From contig NC_014221.1 of the NCBI RefSeq assembly GCF_000092425.1, positions 524,001 to 588,000 of the forward strand: a stretch of DNA of 64,000 bases. Direction: 5' to 3'. Below the pieces are notes generated by a model. It saw only the letters and a program-made list of their open reading frames with translations, was not told where the DNA came from and did not search any database. This DNA is from Truepera radiovictrix DSM 17093. Lineage in GTDB: Bacteria; Deinococcota; Deinococci; Deinococcales; Trueperaceae. This document shows positions 55,803 to 63,853 of this stretch, piece by piece. How positions within the stretch are numbered: the first letter of the stretch is position 1; each line of letters begins with the position of its first letter. A program made the translations under genes and the position numbers.

Positions 55803-57656
55803 GTGAAGGTATCCAACCAGAGGCCTAAAGTCGGGGTGTTCGTGGGGCGCCGCGCTGCGCCAGCCGCTCGCGTCGGGCGCGGCGCCGGCGACCTCACCCG
55901 CTTTGTCGTAGCGCTGCTCCTCAGTTTGGGCTTCGGCGCTTGGCTGCTGTCGCTCGCGCGTCTTTCCCCCGCTGACATCGACGCTTTCGGGCTCGTCGGC
56001 GCGCTCCCCGTAACCTACTGGCTCGCGCTCGTGAGCACCCTCGCCGTCTTCGTAGCGTGCTTGGGCAAAACCGCCGCCGCGTACTACCTCGGTAGCGTCG
56101 TGCTCCTGATCGTCTACCTGCACGCGACGCCCGCGCTCGTCTACGACGGTCTGCGTTACCCGTGGGTCTACAAACACCTCGGGCTCGTCGAATACATCGG
56201 GGTGTACGGCGCGGTCGACCCGCTCATCGACGCCTATCACAACTGGCCCGGCTTCTTTGCGCTCTGGGCGCTGCTCACCGAGACCGCGCAGCTGCCGCTC
56301 GAGGCGTTAGCGGCGTGGGCGCAACCCTTTTACAACCTGCTCTACCTGCCCCCGCTGCTGCTGTTCTGTCGCGCCTTTAGCCAAGATGCCCGCGTGGTGT
56401 GGTTGGGGGTGTGGCTCTTCTACCTCACCAATTGGGTGGGGCAGGACTACTTCGCACCGCAAGCGCTCGCGTATGTTTTCTACCTCACCGTACTGGCCTT
56501 TTTGCTACACCTCTTTCCGCGGCGTGACAACCGCCTGACGAGAACCCTCGGTCCAGGGGCCGCGCGCCTCTTGCGGACGACCTACCGTCCCCCCGAGGAG
56601 CCCGAGCGTTACACCGGTCGGCGGGCGGTGCTAGCGTACACGCTCGCGCTGCTCGCCTTTGCCGCGATGGTCTACAGCCATCAGCTCACCCCGTTTGTCA
56701 CCATCGTCTGCGTGATCGCGCTCGCGGCGGCGGGCGTTGACCGTCTGCGCGTGACCGCGCTTCTTTTCATGGCGCTCACCGCGCTCTGGCTCACCTTTAT
56801 GGCGACGGGCTACTTAGGTGGGCACCTTACGGAGCTCCTCTCGGACCTCGGCGCGATCGGGCAGAACGTCGAGCGCAACGTCGGCGAGCGGCTTACCGGG
56901 GCGCCCCAACGCCAGCTCGTGCTCAGCGTGCAGCTCGGCTTGTCGGTGGCGCTGTGGCTGCTCGCGGGTGCGGGGCTCGTCAAGAGTTGGCGGCGAGGGC
57001 GCAGCGATCTGGCGCTCGCCGCCTTGGCGTTCGCGCCCTTTCCGCTCCTCGCGCTGCAGCCGTACGGCGGCGAGGCGCTGCTACGGCTCTACTTCTTCAC
57101 CCAACCGGCGATGTGCCTGCTCGCCGCGCGCGCTTTGCTCCCCGATGGCGCCCCCAGGGTCGGGGCGAGGCGTCGGGTCGCGCTCGGAGCGCTTTCCGGG
57201 GTGCTGTTGGGGGGGCTTGTCATCGCTTACTACGGCAACGAAGCGGTCAACTACGTCTCCGCGACCGAAGCCGAGGTGTTTCGCGCCCTCTACGACACCG
57301 TGCCGGAGGGTTCGCTCCTCATGGCGGTCTCGCCCAACTACCCGCTGCGCAACTCGGCCTTTTACTACCGCGTGGTGAACACCTCGCTCGTACAGCAGCT
57401 TCGTCCGGAGCCCTTTGAAGCGGTGTTCGTCGACGAGGGGGTCGTCGACGTCAGCGCGCTCGTGGCGTACATGCGCGAGTTCCCCCACGCCTACCTGGTG
57501 TTTTCGGACGTGCAGCGCCGCAACCTCGAGGTGTTGCGCCCCGTGCCCGCCGCCTCGGTCGCGGCGCTCGCGCGTGCGCTCGCGACCGACCCGGCGCTCG
57601 AGGTGTTCTACCGAGCGGGTGACGTGGTGATCTATACCCTGAGGAGGGCGCCGTGA
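55803..57656 (+). CDS. Multi-pass membrane protein, possible polysaccharide polymerase
   Basis: The 617-residue protein has about 11-12 transmembrane helices and a large C-terminal soluble part (from about residue 490: YYGNEAVNYVSATEAEVFRALYDTVPEGSLLMAVSPNYPLRNSAFYYRVV). Periplasmic loops contain YHNWPGFFALWALL and NWVGQDYFAPQALAYVFYL. The NWPGF and QDYFxPQA pattern is seen in membrane proteins of polysaccharide loci that may act as polymerases or glycosyltransferases. No certain family. GAGGTGA precedes the GTG. It overlaps the next gene by 4 bases (GTGA). Confidence 0.75.
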   Translation: MKVSNQRPKVGVFVGRRAAPAARVGRGAGDLTRFVVALLLSLGFGAWLLSLARLSPADIDAFGLVGALPVTYWLALVSTLAVFVACLGKTAAAYYLGSVVLLIVYLHATPALVYDGLRYPWVYKHLGLVEYIGVYGAVDPLIDAYHNWPGFFALWALLTETAQLPLEALAAWAQPFYNLLYLPPLLLFCRAFSQDARVVWLGVWLFYLTNWVGQDYFAPQALAYVFYLTVLAFLLHLFPRRDNRLTRTLGPGAARLLRTTYRPPEEPERYTGRRAVLAYTLALLAFAAMVYSHQLTPFVTIVCVIALAAAGVDRLRVTALLFMALTALWLTFMATGYLGGHLTELLSDLGAIGQNVERNVGERLTGAPQRQLVLSVQLGLSVALWLLAGAGLVKSWRRGRSDLALAALAFAPFPLLALQPYGGEALLRLYFFTQPAMCLLAARALLPDGAPRVGARRRVALGALSGVLLGGLVIAYYGNEAVNYVSATEAEVFRALYDTVPEGSLLMAVSPNYPLRNSAFYYRVVNTSLVQQLRPEPFEAVFVDEGVVDVSALVAYMREFPHAYLVFSDVQRRNLEVLRPVPAASVAALARALATDPALEVFYRAGDVVIYTLRRAP

Positions 57657-59161
57657 CGCCTCTGCACCAGCGGATCGAGCTGCCACTTGTCAACCTCATC
57701 CTGAGCGGCGCAGCGCTCGCGGTCCTCGCCGCCGAGGCGCCCGCGGCGCTGCGCGCGCCCGTCGTGCTCGCCTTTGTCTTGTTCGGCCTCGGGCTCTCAG
57801 CGCTGCAGTTTCTCAGCTTCGGGGAGCTCGTCGCCGACCTGAGTTTCGTGCTCGCGGCGGGGCTCGCGCTGGTGACGGCGCTGACGGCTGCTATGCTCTA
57901 CCTCGTGGCGTGGTCGCCGCAGACCGCCCTGCTGACGCTCGCGCTCCTCTGCATGGCGCTGGCGCTCACCCGCTTGGGGTGGCACCTCAAACCCCGCTGG
58001 CAGCGCCGCGGGCGCAGCGGCCAGGTCGCGAGCCGCCTCGAGGCGCCGCCCCGCCAGACGCTCCAGGGGGGCACGCCGCTCGGGGGGGGTGCCGGGCGCG
58101 TGGCTGAGCAGGGCGCGCTGCGGGACCTGCTCGAGGGGCATGTGCTCGCCGAGATGGTGTGCCTCGCGACCTTGGCGGTGCTGTGCGGGGCCAACAGCTA
58201 CACGCAGATCCACCAGTACGGCCTAGCGCAAGAGGCGTGGCTGCGGAGCTTTCTGACGCTGCCGTCGGGGGTGCCGTCCCCGGAGGCCTTCGCGCGGCTT
58301 TTCGCGGTGCTGCGCCCCGACGCGTGGCGGCGGCAGCTGCTGGCGTGGACGCGGGCGCTCGTGTCGAGCGCGCCCGAAGCGCCGGGTAGCGCGTCGGTGG
58401 CTGACAGGGACGCCCCCGCCCCCGAGGGGCTCGGTGCGGTGCGCGTTGCTTTGGGCCAGAACGGGCTCGTCCTGGCGCAGCGCCCGGGCGACGAACGCGC
58501 TCACGTCGCGGCGATCCAGGAGCTTGCGACCCTCATCGAGCTTGGGGGCGCCGTCGTGACGACGGGCGCGCACCAGGGGCGAGACGTCGCCTGGACGCTG
58601 CGCGAGCACCGCGCCCACTACGTGCTAGCGCTCCAGGAGCACCCCGGGCTGCTCGCGAGCGTCCGGGACGTTTTCGGTTACGCCGACAAGCTCACCTGGA
58701 AGCTCGAGCACAGCTACCTCGAAACCTCCAAGCGGGAGGGGGAGCGCGAAGCGCGCCGTGAGTGCTGGGTCGTGCCGCCCCCCGAGTGGCTCCCCGAGCG
58801 CGAAGCTTGGCGCGACCTCGCGAGCCTCGTCAAATTGCGTTTAAGCCACACCGTCGGCGACGACACCTTGACCCGAACCCGCTACTTTCTGAGCAGCCTG
58901 CCCCTCGAGGCCGAACGCGCCCTTCACGCCACGCGTTCGTGTGCGGAGGGGGGCTGTGGTTGGCACTGGGTTTTGGAGGTGCCTTTTGAGGAGGATCAGC
59001 GCCCGGCCCGTCGCCAGAGTGCGCAGGCGAGCTGGCGCGCCCTCCGGCAGCTCGTCGCGGAGCTTTTAAACCGTGATGAAACGCTCGGGGGCGGCGACCT
59101 TCGGGCCAAGCGCCTGCGCGCCGGGTGGGACCGTGCCTACCTCTTTAAGCTCCTCTGCTAG
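57653..59161 (+). CDS. Four-helix membrane protein fused to an inactive ISAs1-type transposase fold
   Basis: The 502-residue protein is chimeric. Residues 8-108 form four transmembrane helices; 110-155 are a basic and Gly-rich linker. Residues 156-502 follow an ISAs1 (H-repeat) transposase: LAEMVCLATLAVLCGANSYTQIHQYG, WLRSFLTLPSGVPSPEAFARLFAVLRP, ENGLVL-like QNGLVLAQRP, YVLALQEHPGLLASVRDVF, TRTRYFLSSLPLEAERAL, HWVLEVPFEED, RAKRLRAGWDRAYLFKLL. The three catalytic acids are gone: the DGK block is missing, VTIDA is VVTTGA, and the IEN before LHWVLD is GGC. It overlaps the preceding membrane gene (GTGA), so it is an operon member, not an insertion. Function unknown. Confidence 0.85.
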   Translation: MTPLHQRIELPLVNLILSGAALAVLAAEAPAALRAPVVLAFVLFGLGLSALQFLSFGELVADLSFVLAAGLALVTALTAAMLYLVAWSPQTALLTLALLCMALALTRLGWHLKPRWQRRGRSGQVASRLEAPPRQTLQGGTPLGGGAGRVAEQGALRDLLEGHVLAEMVCLATLAVLCGANSYTQIHQYGLAQEAWLRSFLTLPSGVPSPEAFARLFAVLRPDAWRRQLLAWTRALVSSAPEAPGSASVADRDAPAPEGLGAVRVALGQNGLVLAQRPGDERAHVAAIQELATLIELGGAVVTTGAHQGRDVAWTLREHRAHYVLALQEHPGLLASVRDVFGYADKLTWKLEHSYLETSKREGEREARRECWVVPPPEWLPEREAWRDLASLVKLRLSHTVGDDTLTRTRYFLSSLPLEAERALHATRSCAEGGCGWHWVLEVPFEEDQRPARRQSAQASWRALRQLVAELLNRDETLGGGDLRAKRLRAGWDRAYLFKLLC

Positions 59162-59256
59162 CCGCCGGCCGTTGGTGTTCTCGACGAGGGTGCAACGGTG
59201 AGACGCCAGAAGAATCGGCCGAACGACACTTTTTCGGAGAGTTTTGGTGACTGGAG

Positions 59257-59460
59257 TTGACGACGTTTTTAACCACCCCGACGTTCTCTTGGCTCTCTAG
59301 CGTGGTGCTGTCGCTCGCGCTAGCGTTTTTCGTCGTCTTGGCCTACGCTGCGCTCAACCCGCGCGGCACCCTATACGAGAGGATGCGGCGGTTTGACCTC
59401 CTGGTCTTCGCCCTCTTTGCGCTCGTCATCAGCGCGCACCTCTGGCTGTTGGTCCGTTAA
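59257..59460 (+). CDS. Small two-helix membrane protein
   Basis: The 67-residue product has two transmembrane helices (about residues 12-32 and 48-66) with a polar loop NPRGTLYERMRRFD between them. The start is TTG 59257; no ribosome site is convincing, and a stop lies 9 bases upstream in frame. It is the last gene of the exopolysaccharide operon in this orientation. Unknown family. Confidence 0.55.
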   Translation: MTTFLTTPTFSWLSSVVLSLALAFFVVLAYAALNPRGTLYERMRRFDLLVFALFALVISAHLWLLVR

Positions 59461-59469
59461 GTGCCGCGG

Positions 59470-59510
59470 AGCTACCGATTGCTGCGTTGTGTTAGCAGCT
59501 CACGGTAGCT
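59470..59510. terminator. Nested hairpin between convergent genes
   Basis: AGCTACCG and CGGTAGCT enclose a second stem GCTGC/GCAGC. It starts 9 bases after the small membrane protein stop and covers the last codons of the convergent beta-helix gene. No T tract, so terminator activity is uncertain. Confidence 0.45.
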
Positions 59511-60851
59511 AAACGCGCCGACGTCGAGCTGACCGTCGTCGGGTAGCGGTTGGCCGGCGAGGTCGACCGCGAGCGCGCTGTGGAGCGGCCACCGCGCCCC
59601 CGACGCCCGCGCTGGGCTGTCGGACGTCGGCGTAAAGTCCCCCCGCTGAGGGTCGCGCAAGCGGGGGTCGGCGACGCGCGACGAGCGGTCGAGCGCGAAA
59701 CCGTGCAGCTCGAGGCGCGGCCTTGCGCCGCTGCTCCAGACGAGGTTGTGCGACTCGGCGAAGGGGGCGTCGGCGTAGATGGCCGTCCCCTCGACCCACA
59801 AGATGTTGTTGGTGAGCGTTAGGAGCGACGGGCTGCACGCCATGCAGACGACGCCGGAGCCGTAGCGGGGGGCCATGTAGACGGTGTTATTGAGCGCGCG
59901 CGTGTGGGGTGTGGGGCCAAAAGGCTCCCCGTGACCGCGAACGATCAGGAAGTCTCCTTCCCCGCGCTGCCGGTTGACGTAGAGGTTGTAAGCGAGGGTG
60001 TTGTGGCTGGCGACGCGGCCCTCTAAACTGCCGAGTTCGACGAACGCGGCGAGGTCGTAAGAGACGTTGTGGTGGATGAGGTTGTGGCTGCCGCCGAAGA
60101 TCTCGACCGAGGCGCCGTCCTGGCCGTAGTCGAACGAACAGAAAGCGGCGTTGCCGGCGAAGAGGTTGTGCGACACGACGTTGTGATCGCCGTTGAGCAG
60201 CACCCCGAAAGCCCCCGAATCGTCGTCGCCGCCGGGGGTGTTGACGGACAAGTAGGTGTTGTCGACGAGCTCGCTATGGGTAACGCGGTTGTGCGACGAG
60301 CCCTCATCGACGAAGACGCCCGCGGTCAGCGCCGACGCCCTGACGTGACGCAGGGTGACGTGCGAGGCGTCCGTGAGGCTAAACCCGACGCGCCAACCCG
60401 TCGGGCAGTCCGGGCGGCTGTCGGGTGGGGGGTGCGCGGCGGCAGAGACCTCGAGGTGCTCGACGACGAGGTGCTGCCCCGTGATCTCGACGATCGCGCC
60501 GTTTGCAGCCGGTCGCGTCAGCCGCGGCCGCGCGCCCTCGCCGTAGCTGCCGATGAGCACGGGCGCCGCTTCGGTGCCCCGCCAAGCGGCGCGCAGAGGC
60601 TCGTCGAAGGTGCAACCGCGTCTAAGCAGGAGCTGGTCGCCGGGGTGGAGCTGAGCCTGGGCCGCGCGCGCCAGCGTCCGCCAGGGCTGCGCTTGGCTGC
60701 GGCCGCTAAAGGCGTCGTTCCCTACGGCGCAGTCGACGTAAAAGGTTGCGGGCGTCTCGCGGGCGCCCCTTAAGGCCGGGTTGCGTGAGCACGCTAGGGC
60801 GCTGGCGAGCAGGACGAGCGCGGTGAAAAGCAGAGCGTGCCAGCGCCTCAT
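59472..60851 (-). CDS. Right-handed beta-helix lipoprotein
   Basis: The 459-residue protein has a lipobox (LALAC, Cys21) and a parallel beta-helix of PbH1-type turns (VEHLEVSAAAH, VTLRHVRASALTAGVFVDEGSSHNRVTHSELVDN, HNVVSHNLFAGNA, HNLIHHNVSYDLA). It begins FYVDCAVGNDAFSGRSQAQPWRTLARA, a common start for secreted polysaccharide-acting beta-helix proteins (lyases, epimerases). Its position suggests it acts on the polymer made by the neighbouring operon. The start is ATG 60851, 8 bases after TATACT. Confidence 0.87.
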   Translation of the reverse strand: MRRWHALLFTALVLLASALACSRNPALRGARETPATFYVDCAVGNDAFSGRSQAQPWRTLARAAQAQLHPGDQLLLRRGCTFDEPLRAAWRGTEAAPVLIGSYGEGARPRLTRPAANGAIVEITGQHLVVEHLEVSAAAHPPPDSRPDCPTGWRVGFSLTDASHVTLRHVRASALTAGVFVDEGSSHNRVTHSELVDNTYLSVNTPGGDDDSGAFGVLLNGDHNVVSHNLFAGNAAFCSFDYGQDGASVEIFGGSHNLIHHNVSYDLAAFVELGSLEGRVASHNTLAYNLYVNRQRGEGDFLIVRGHGEPFGPTPHTRALNNTVYMAPRYGSGVVCMACSPSLLTLTNNILWVEGTAIYADAPFAESHNLVWSSGARPRLELHGFALDRSSRVADPRLRDPQRGDFTPTSDSPARASGARWPLHSALAVDLAGQPLPDDGQLDVGAFSYRELLTQRSNR

Positions 60852-60859
60852 GGTAGGCA

Positions 60860-60865
60860 AGTATA
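60860..60865 (-). promoter_or_regulatory. -10 element of the beta-helix lipoprotein gene
   Basis: TATACT on the minus strand, 8 bases before the ATG at 60851. Confidence 0.55.
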
Positions 60866-60935
60866 CGCCCGCGACGCGCGCGCAGCGGTCGCCGGTAAGC
60901 GTGTGGGCGTGGAGGCGTCGACGGAAGCCTCGGCG

Positions 60936-61658
60936 TCAGTCGGTCATCGCCTCGCGGCGCGCGCGCCGAGTGCCGAGGTCGCGTTGGAGCGAGTCGACGG
61001 TGTAAAACGCCGGGTAGACGAGCGACACCACGAGCACCAGGGTGCGCAGGGTGCTCGGCTCGAGAGCGAGGGCAACGAGGCAGAGCGCCGTCCAGAGGAC
61101 GCCGAGGCCGACGTGGAGCGACCGCCCCCACGTCATGCGGCTGACGTAGAGAAAGCGCACCGGGACGAAGACGAGGAGCGAGAGCGCAAAGACCAGCAGG
61201 GTGTTAAAGAGCGGTGGGGTGCCTAGCAGATAGAGGTAGAAGACCACGATGCTCCAGTACGACGGGAAACCGACGAAAAAGCCCTCGTCGGCGAGTTTGG
61301 CGGTGGTGCGGGAGAAGCCGAACGCGCTCGAAAACATTGCGAAGGCGACCGTCAGGGCAACGGGCGGGGCGAGCAGCTCCGCTCTAAGGAGGAGCAGCAT
61401 GGGCAGCACCACGTAGCTCGTAAAGTCGATGATGTTGTCCAGCGTGCTCCCGTCGATGGCAGCGGCGGTCTCTTTGACGCGGTAGCGGCGCGCCAAAGAG
61501 CCGTCGGTCGCGTCGATGACGATGGTGACAGCGAGGGCCGCGAGCGCCAACCGAAACGACCCCGCAAGGATCCACTGCGCGGCGAGCGCGACAAAGAGCA
61601 GCGTGGACGCGGTGTAGGCGTGAACCAGATAACCTTGCAAGTTGGCGCGACTCGGCAT
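60936..61658 (-). CDS. pcs: Phosphatidylcholine synthase-like CDP-alcohol phosphatidyltransferase
   Basis: The 240-residue membrane protein has about seven or eight helices and a CDP-alcohol phosphotransferase motif with a 12-residue spacer: DG (52-53), AR (56-57), then G70, D74 and D78. That longer spacer and the blocks LVHAYTASTLL, SSAFGFSRTTAKLADEGFFVGFPSYWSIVVFYLYLL and FVPVRFLYVSRM fit phosphatidylcholine synthase, which joins choline to CDP-diacylglycerol. Phosphatidylserine or another head group cannot be excluded. I start it at MPSRAN, 5 bases after TAGGCT. Confidence 0.8.
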   Translation of the reverse strand: MPSRANLQGYLVHAYTASTLLFVALAAQWILAGSFRLALAALAVTIVIDATDGSLARRYRVKETAAAIDGSTLDNIIDFTSYVVLPMLLLLRAELLAPPVALTVAFAMFSSAFGFSRTTAKLADEGFFVGFPSYWSIVVFYLYLLGTPPLFNTLLVFALSLLVFVPVRFLYVSRMTWGRSLHVGLGVLWTALCLVALALEPSTLRTLVLVVSLVYPAFYTVDSLQRDLGTRRARREAMTD

Positions 61659-61663
61659 GCTGT

Positions 61664-61669
61664 AGCCTA
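61664..61669 (-). promoter_or_regulatory. -10 element of the leaderless pcs-like gene
   Basis: TAGGCT on the minus strand, 5 bases before the ATG at 61658. Confidence 0.55.
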
Positions 61670-61714
61670 GCACGTCGCGCCGCCGCTAAAGGCAGTCCCC
61701 TAAGCTACGACCTG

Positions 61715-61891
61715 CTACTTTTCGTCCCGGCGACCGCCGACGCGCTGCGAAGCCGCCATGATGCCGCTGCCCAACAAGATCACCACGCCAGCGACGATCC
61801 ACGGCCGCGGCACCCCCAGAAGGTCCGCCGCGAGCGCTAGCCCGGCGATGAGCACCGCGTAGCCGACGAGGTAGAGGACAAGTCCCGCCAC
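61715..61891 (-). CDS. 58-residue two-helix membrane protein
   Basis: A short gene with GTG start, 6 bases after TAGGCT (leaderless). The product has two transmembrane helices (about residues 3-24 and 31-47, VLYLVGYAVLIAGLALAADL and WIVAGVVILLGSGIMA) and a basic tail (RVGGRRDEK). The promoter geometry and the clean helix-loop-helix pattern argue that it is real. No family known. Confidence 0.6.
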   Translation of the reverse strand: MAGLVLYLVGYAVLIAGLALAADLLGVPRPWIVAGVVILLGSGIMAASQRVGGRRDEK

Positions 61892-61897
61892 GCGTTT

Positions 61898-61903
61898 AGC
61901 CTA
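61898..61903 (-). promoter_or_regulatory. -10 element of the 58-residue membrane protein gene
   Basis: TAGGCT on the minus strand, 6 bases before the GTG at 61891. Confidence 0.5.
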
Positions 61904-61940
61904 CCCCGCTCAGCCGCCTTTTGCCGAGCTTTGAGGCTGG

Positions 61941-61946
61941 TAAAAT
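61941..61946 (+). promoter_or_regulatory. -10 element of the phosphoesterase gene
   Basis: TAAAAT, 10 bases before the GTG at 61957, so a leader of at most a few bases. Confidence 0.5.
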
Positions 61947-61956
61947 ACGCTTTACC

Positions 61957-62826
61957 GTGCTCGCTATTATCGCCGACATCCACGCCAACGTGCACGCCTT
62001 GGAGGCGGTTCTAGCGGACATCTACCAGGTGGGCGCCAAACGGATCATCGTCAACGGCGACCTGGTCAACCGCGGCCCCAACAACGCCGCCGTGATGGAG
62101 CGGGTGATGAATGAACCCCGCCTCGAGGCCATCACGCTCGGCAACCACGACGACCTCATGCGCATGTGGAGCGCGCGCGACGCGTCGCTGCCCGCGCTCT
62201 GGTTCGAGGACCCCTTCTGGTACGGCATGGCGTGGCCCGCCAGGCAGCTCGAGGCGGCGGGGTGGATCGGCGCGCTCGCCAATTTGCCGATGACCTACAC
62301 CGTGGCGCCCCCGGGTCCCGACGGCGGCACCCTGCTGTTGTCGCACGGCTCCCCGCGCCACTACCGCGAGGGTTACGGGCCGTACCTCGCCGACGCGGCG
62401 TTTGCCGAGATCACCGCCGCATACCCCGCTGACATCTACATCGGTTCGCACACCCACCGCCCCGCAGAGCGCCGCTTGGGTCGGTACCTGATGCTCAACA
62501 CGGGCGCGGTCGGTACCCCCTTTAACGGCGACCCGCGCGCGCAATATCTGCTCATGCACCCCACCCCCGAAGGTTGGCGACACGAGTTTCGCGCCGTCCC
62601 TTACGACCAGCGCTCGGCACTGCGCGCCTTTAAGACCTCGGGCTACCTCGAGGAGGGGGGGCTAAGCGCGCACATCTTCTACGAGGAGCTGCGGCTCTCC
62701 CGGCCCCTATACATGGGGTTTTGGACCTGGACGGAGGAGGAGGCTCGGCCCAAGGACTGGCCCAGTTGGGAGGCGTTTCGGGCGCGTTACGCGGAGAAGT
62801 TCGTGCCTCAGAGCATCAGCCGGTAG
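61957..62826 (+). CDS. Metallophosphoesterase, YfcE/MJ0936-like
   Basis: The 289-residue soluble protein has the calcineurin-like motifs ADIHANVHALEAVLADI (DxH), NGDLVNRGPNNA (GD), LGNHDDLMRM (GNHD), LLSHGSPRHYREGY and IGSHTHRPAERRLGRYLMLNTGAVG. This order matches small phosphodiesterases acting on nucleotides or phosphoproteins. I start it at GTG 61957, which begins directly with the first beta strand. Confidence 0.88.
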   Translation: MLAIIADIHANVHALEAVLADIYQVGAKRIIVNGDLVNRGPNNAAVMERVMNEPRLEAITLGNHDDLMRMWSARDASLPALWFEDPFWYGMAWPARQLEAAGWIGALANLPMTYTVAPPGPDGGTLLLSHGSPRHYREGYGPYLADAAFAEITAAYPADIYIGSHTHRPAERRLGRYLMLNTGAVGTPFNGDPRAQYLLMHPTPEGWRHEFRAVPYDQRSALRAFKTSGYLEEGGLSAHIFYEELRLSRPLYMGFWTWTEEEARPKDWPSWEAFRARYAEKFVPQSISR

Positions 62827-63203
62827 ACGCGCTCGCCCACCCCCTCGTCGGCCACGTTAGCGATCACGCCGTTTGGGTGAAAACCCATGTGCAGGTGCCG
62901 CGCCTGCGCGGCCTCCTCGTCGGTCTGCGAGGAGCTGAGGAGGGCGATGAACCCCTCGGAGGTGGGGTGCGCGGTGAACTTCGAGCAGCTGCCGCGAGAG
63001 CCCCCGATCCGCGGTGCGCTTCGTCGACAACGATGAATTCTAGAAAGGGCACCGTCGTCCAGAGCACGGTGTAGCGCGCCACACCGACGCGTCGTCCGGC
63101 ACCCTCGACGACGACGGCCTCGCGCGCCGCGACGCAGCAGCTCACGGAGGTCGCCCGGGCGGGCGAAGCGGACGTGATAGAGGGTCTCGTGGTAGGTCAG
63201 CCG
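62808..63203 (-). pseudogene. Frameshifted GNAT N-acetyltransferase
   Basis: Three reading frames on the minus strand add up to one GNAT protein. The first part reads YHETLYHVRFARPGDLRELL. The middle (another frame) reads EAVVVEGAGRRVGVARYTVLWTTVPFLEFIVVDEAHRGSG, with strands and acetyl-CoA loop. A third frame gives LSRQLLEVHRA, and the first frame resumes with GFIALLSSSQTDEEAAQARHLHMGFHPNGVIANVADEGVGERVYRLML before the stop. At least three frameshifts are needed and no start codon remains. The end overlaps the phosphoesterase gene by 19 bases. Confidence 0.72.
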
Positions 63204-63276
63204 TCACACCCTGCACGCCATGCCAACCGCCACGCCTGAGCCTCGCTCAGGAAGGCACGGTGACGGCGCCTGGCTA

Positions 63277-63744
63277 TCAAACCCGCGCCTCGGCGGCCTC
63301 GGGACGGCCGAGGCTGACCGCAGCGGGGCGTGCGCTGCGCGCGACGCCGATGAGCAGGACGCTAATCAGCACAAACGCGACGAGCGCGAGAAAGGGGATG
63401 GTGATGAACCCCAACCAGTTGATGTACTCCTGGTTGCAGGGAACCCCGACGCGGCAGAGCGTCGGGGCGCTAAACCCGGGGACTTTTTGCTCGAGGTAGT
63501 GAAAGAGTGAAAACGCCCCGCCGATGACCGCGAGCGGCAGGGCGTAGGCGACGACCCTGCGGTCTTGCCGGTAGCTGGCGACGCCCAGGATGATCACGAG
63601 CGGGTACATCATGATGCGCTGGTACCAGCAGAGCGTGCAGGGGACGAAGAGGCGCACTTCGGAGAAGTAGAGGCTCCCTGCGGTCGCGACGATGGCGACG
63701 AGCCACGCCGCGTAAAGACCGAAGTCCCGAAAAAAACGCGTCAT
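63277..63744 (-). CDS. dsbB: Disulfide bond formation protein DsbB/BdbC
   Basis: The 155-residue quinone-linked thiol oxidase has four transmembrane helices and both cysteine pairs: CTLC (Cys36, Cys39, in VPCTLCWYQRIMMYP) and Cys97/Cys103 in TLCRVGVPC, followed by YINWLGFITIPFLAL. The short form resembles BdbC. It reoxidises a DsbA-type partner, and such a gene lies immediately upstream. Confidence 0.93.
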   Translation of the reverse strand: MTRFFRDFGLYAAWLVAIVATAGSLYFSEVRLFVPCTLCWYQRIMMYPLVIILGVASYRQDRRVVAYALPLAVIGGAFSLFHYLEQKVPGFSAPTLCRVGVPCNQEYINWLGFITIPFLALVAFVLISVLLIGVARSARPAAVSLGRPEAAEARV

Positions 63745-63853
63745 GTGGAGGTTTCCTTAACCGTGGGGCGTGGCGTTAACGGCATCTCGGGCGGCTTTCT
63801 GGTCGCGGGGCGTCGCCAGCGACCGACGGCGTGCTTACCGTGACCTTCGTGAC

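Noticed and set aside
57653-59161. Active ISAs1 insertion sequence
   Set aside because: No terminal inverted repeats or target duplication were seen, the DDE residues are absent, and the frame is fused to membrane helices within an operon.
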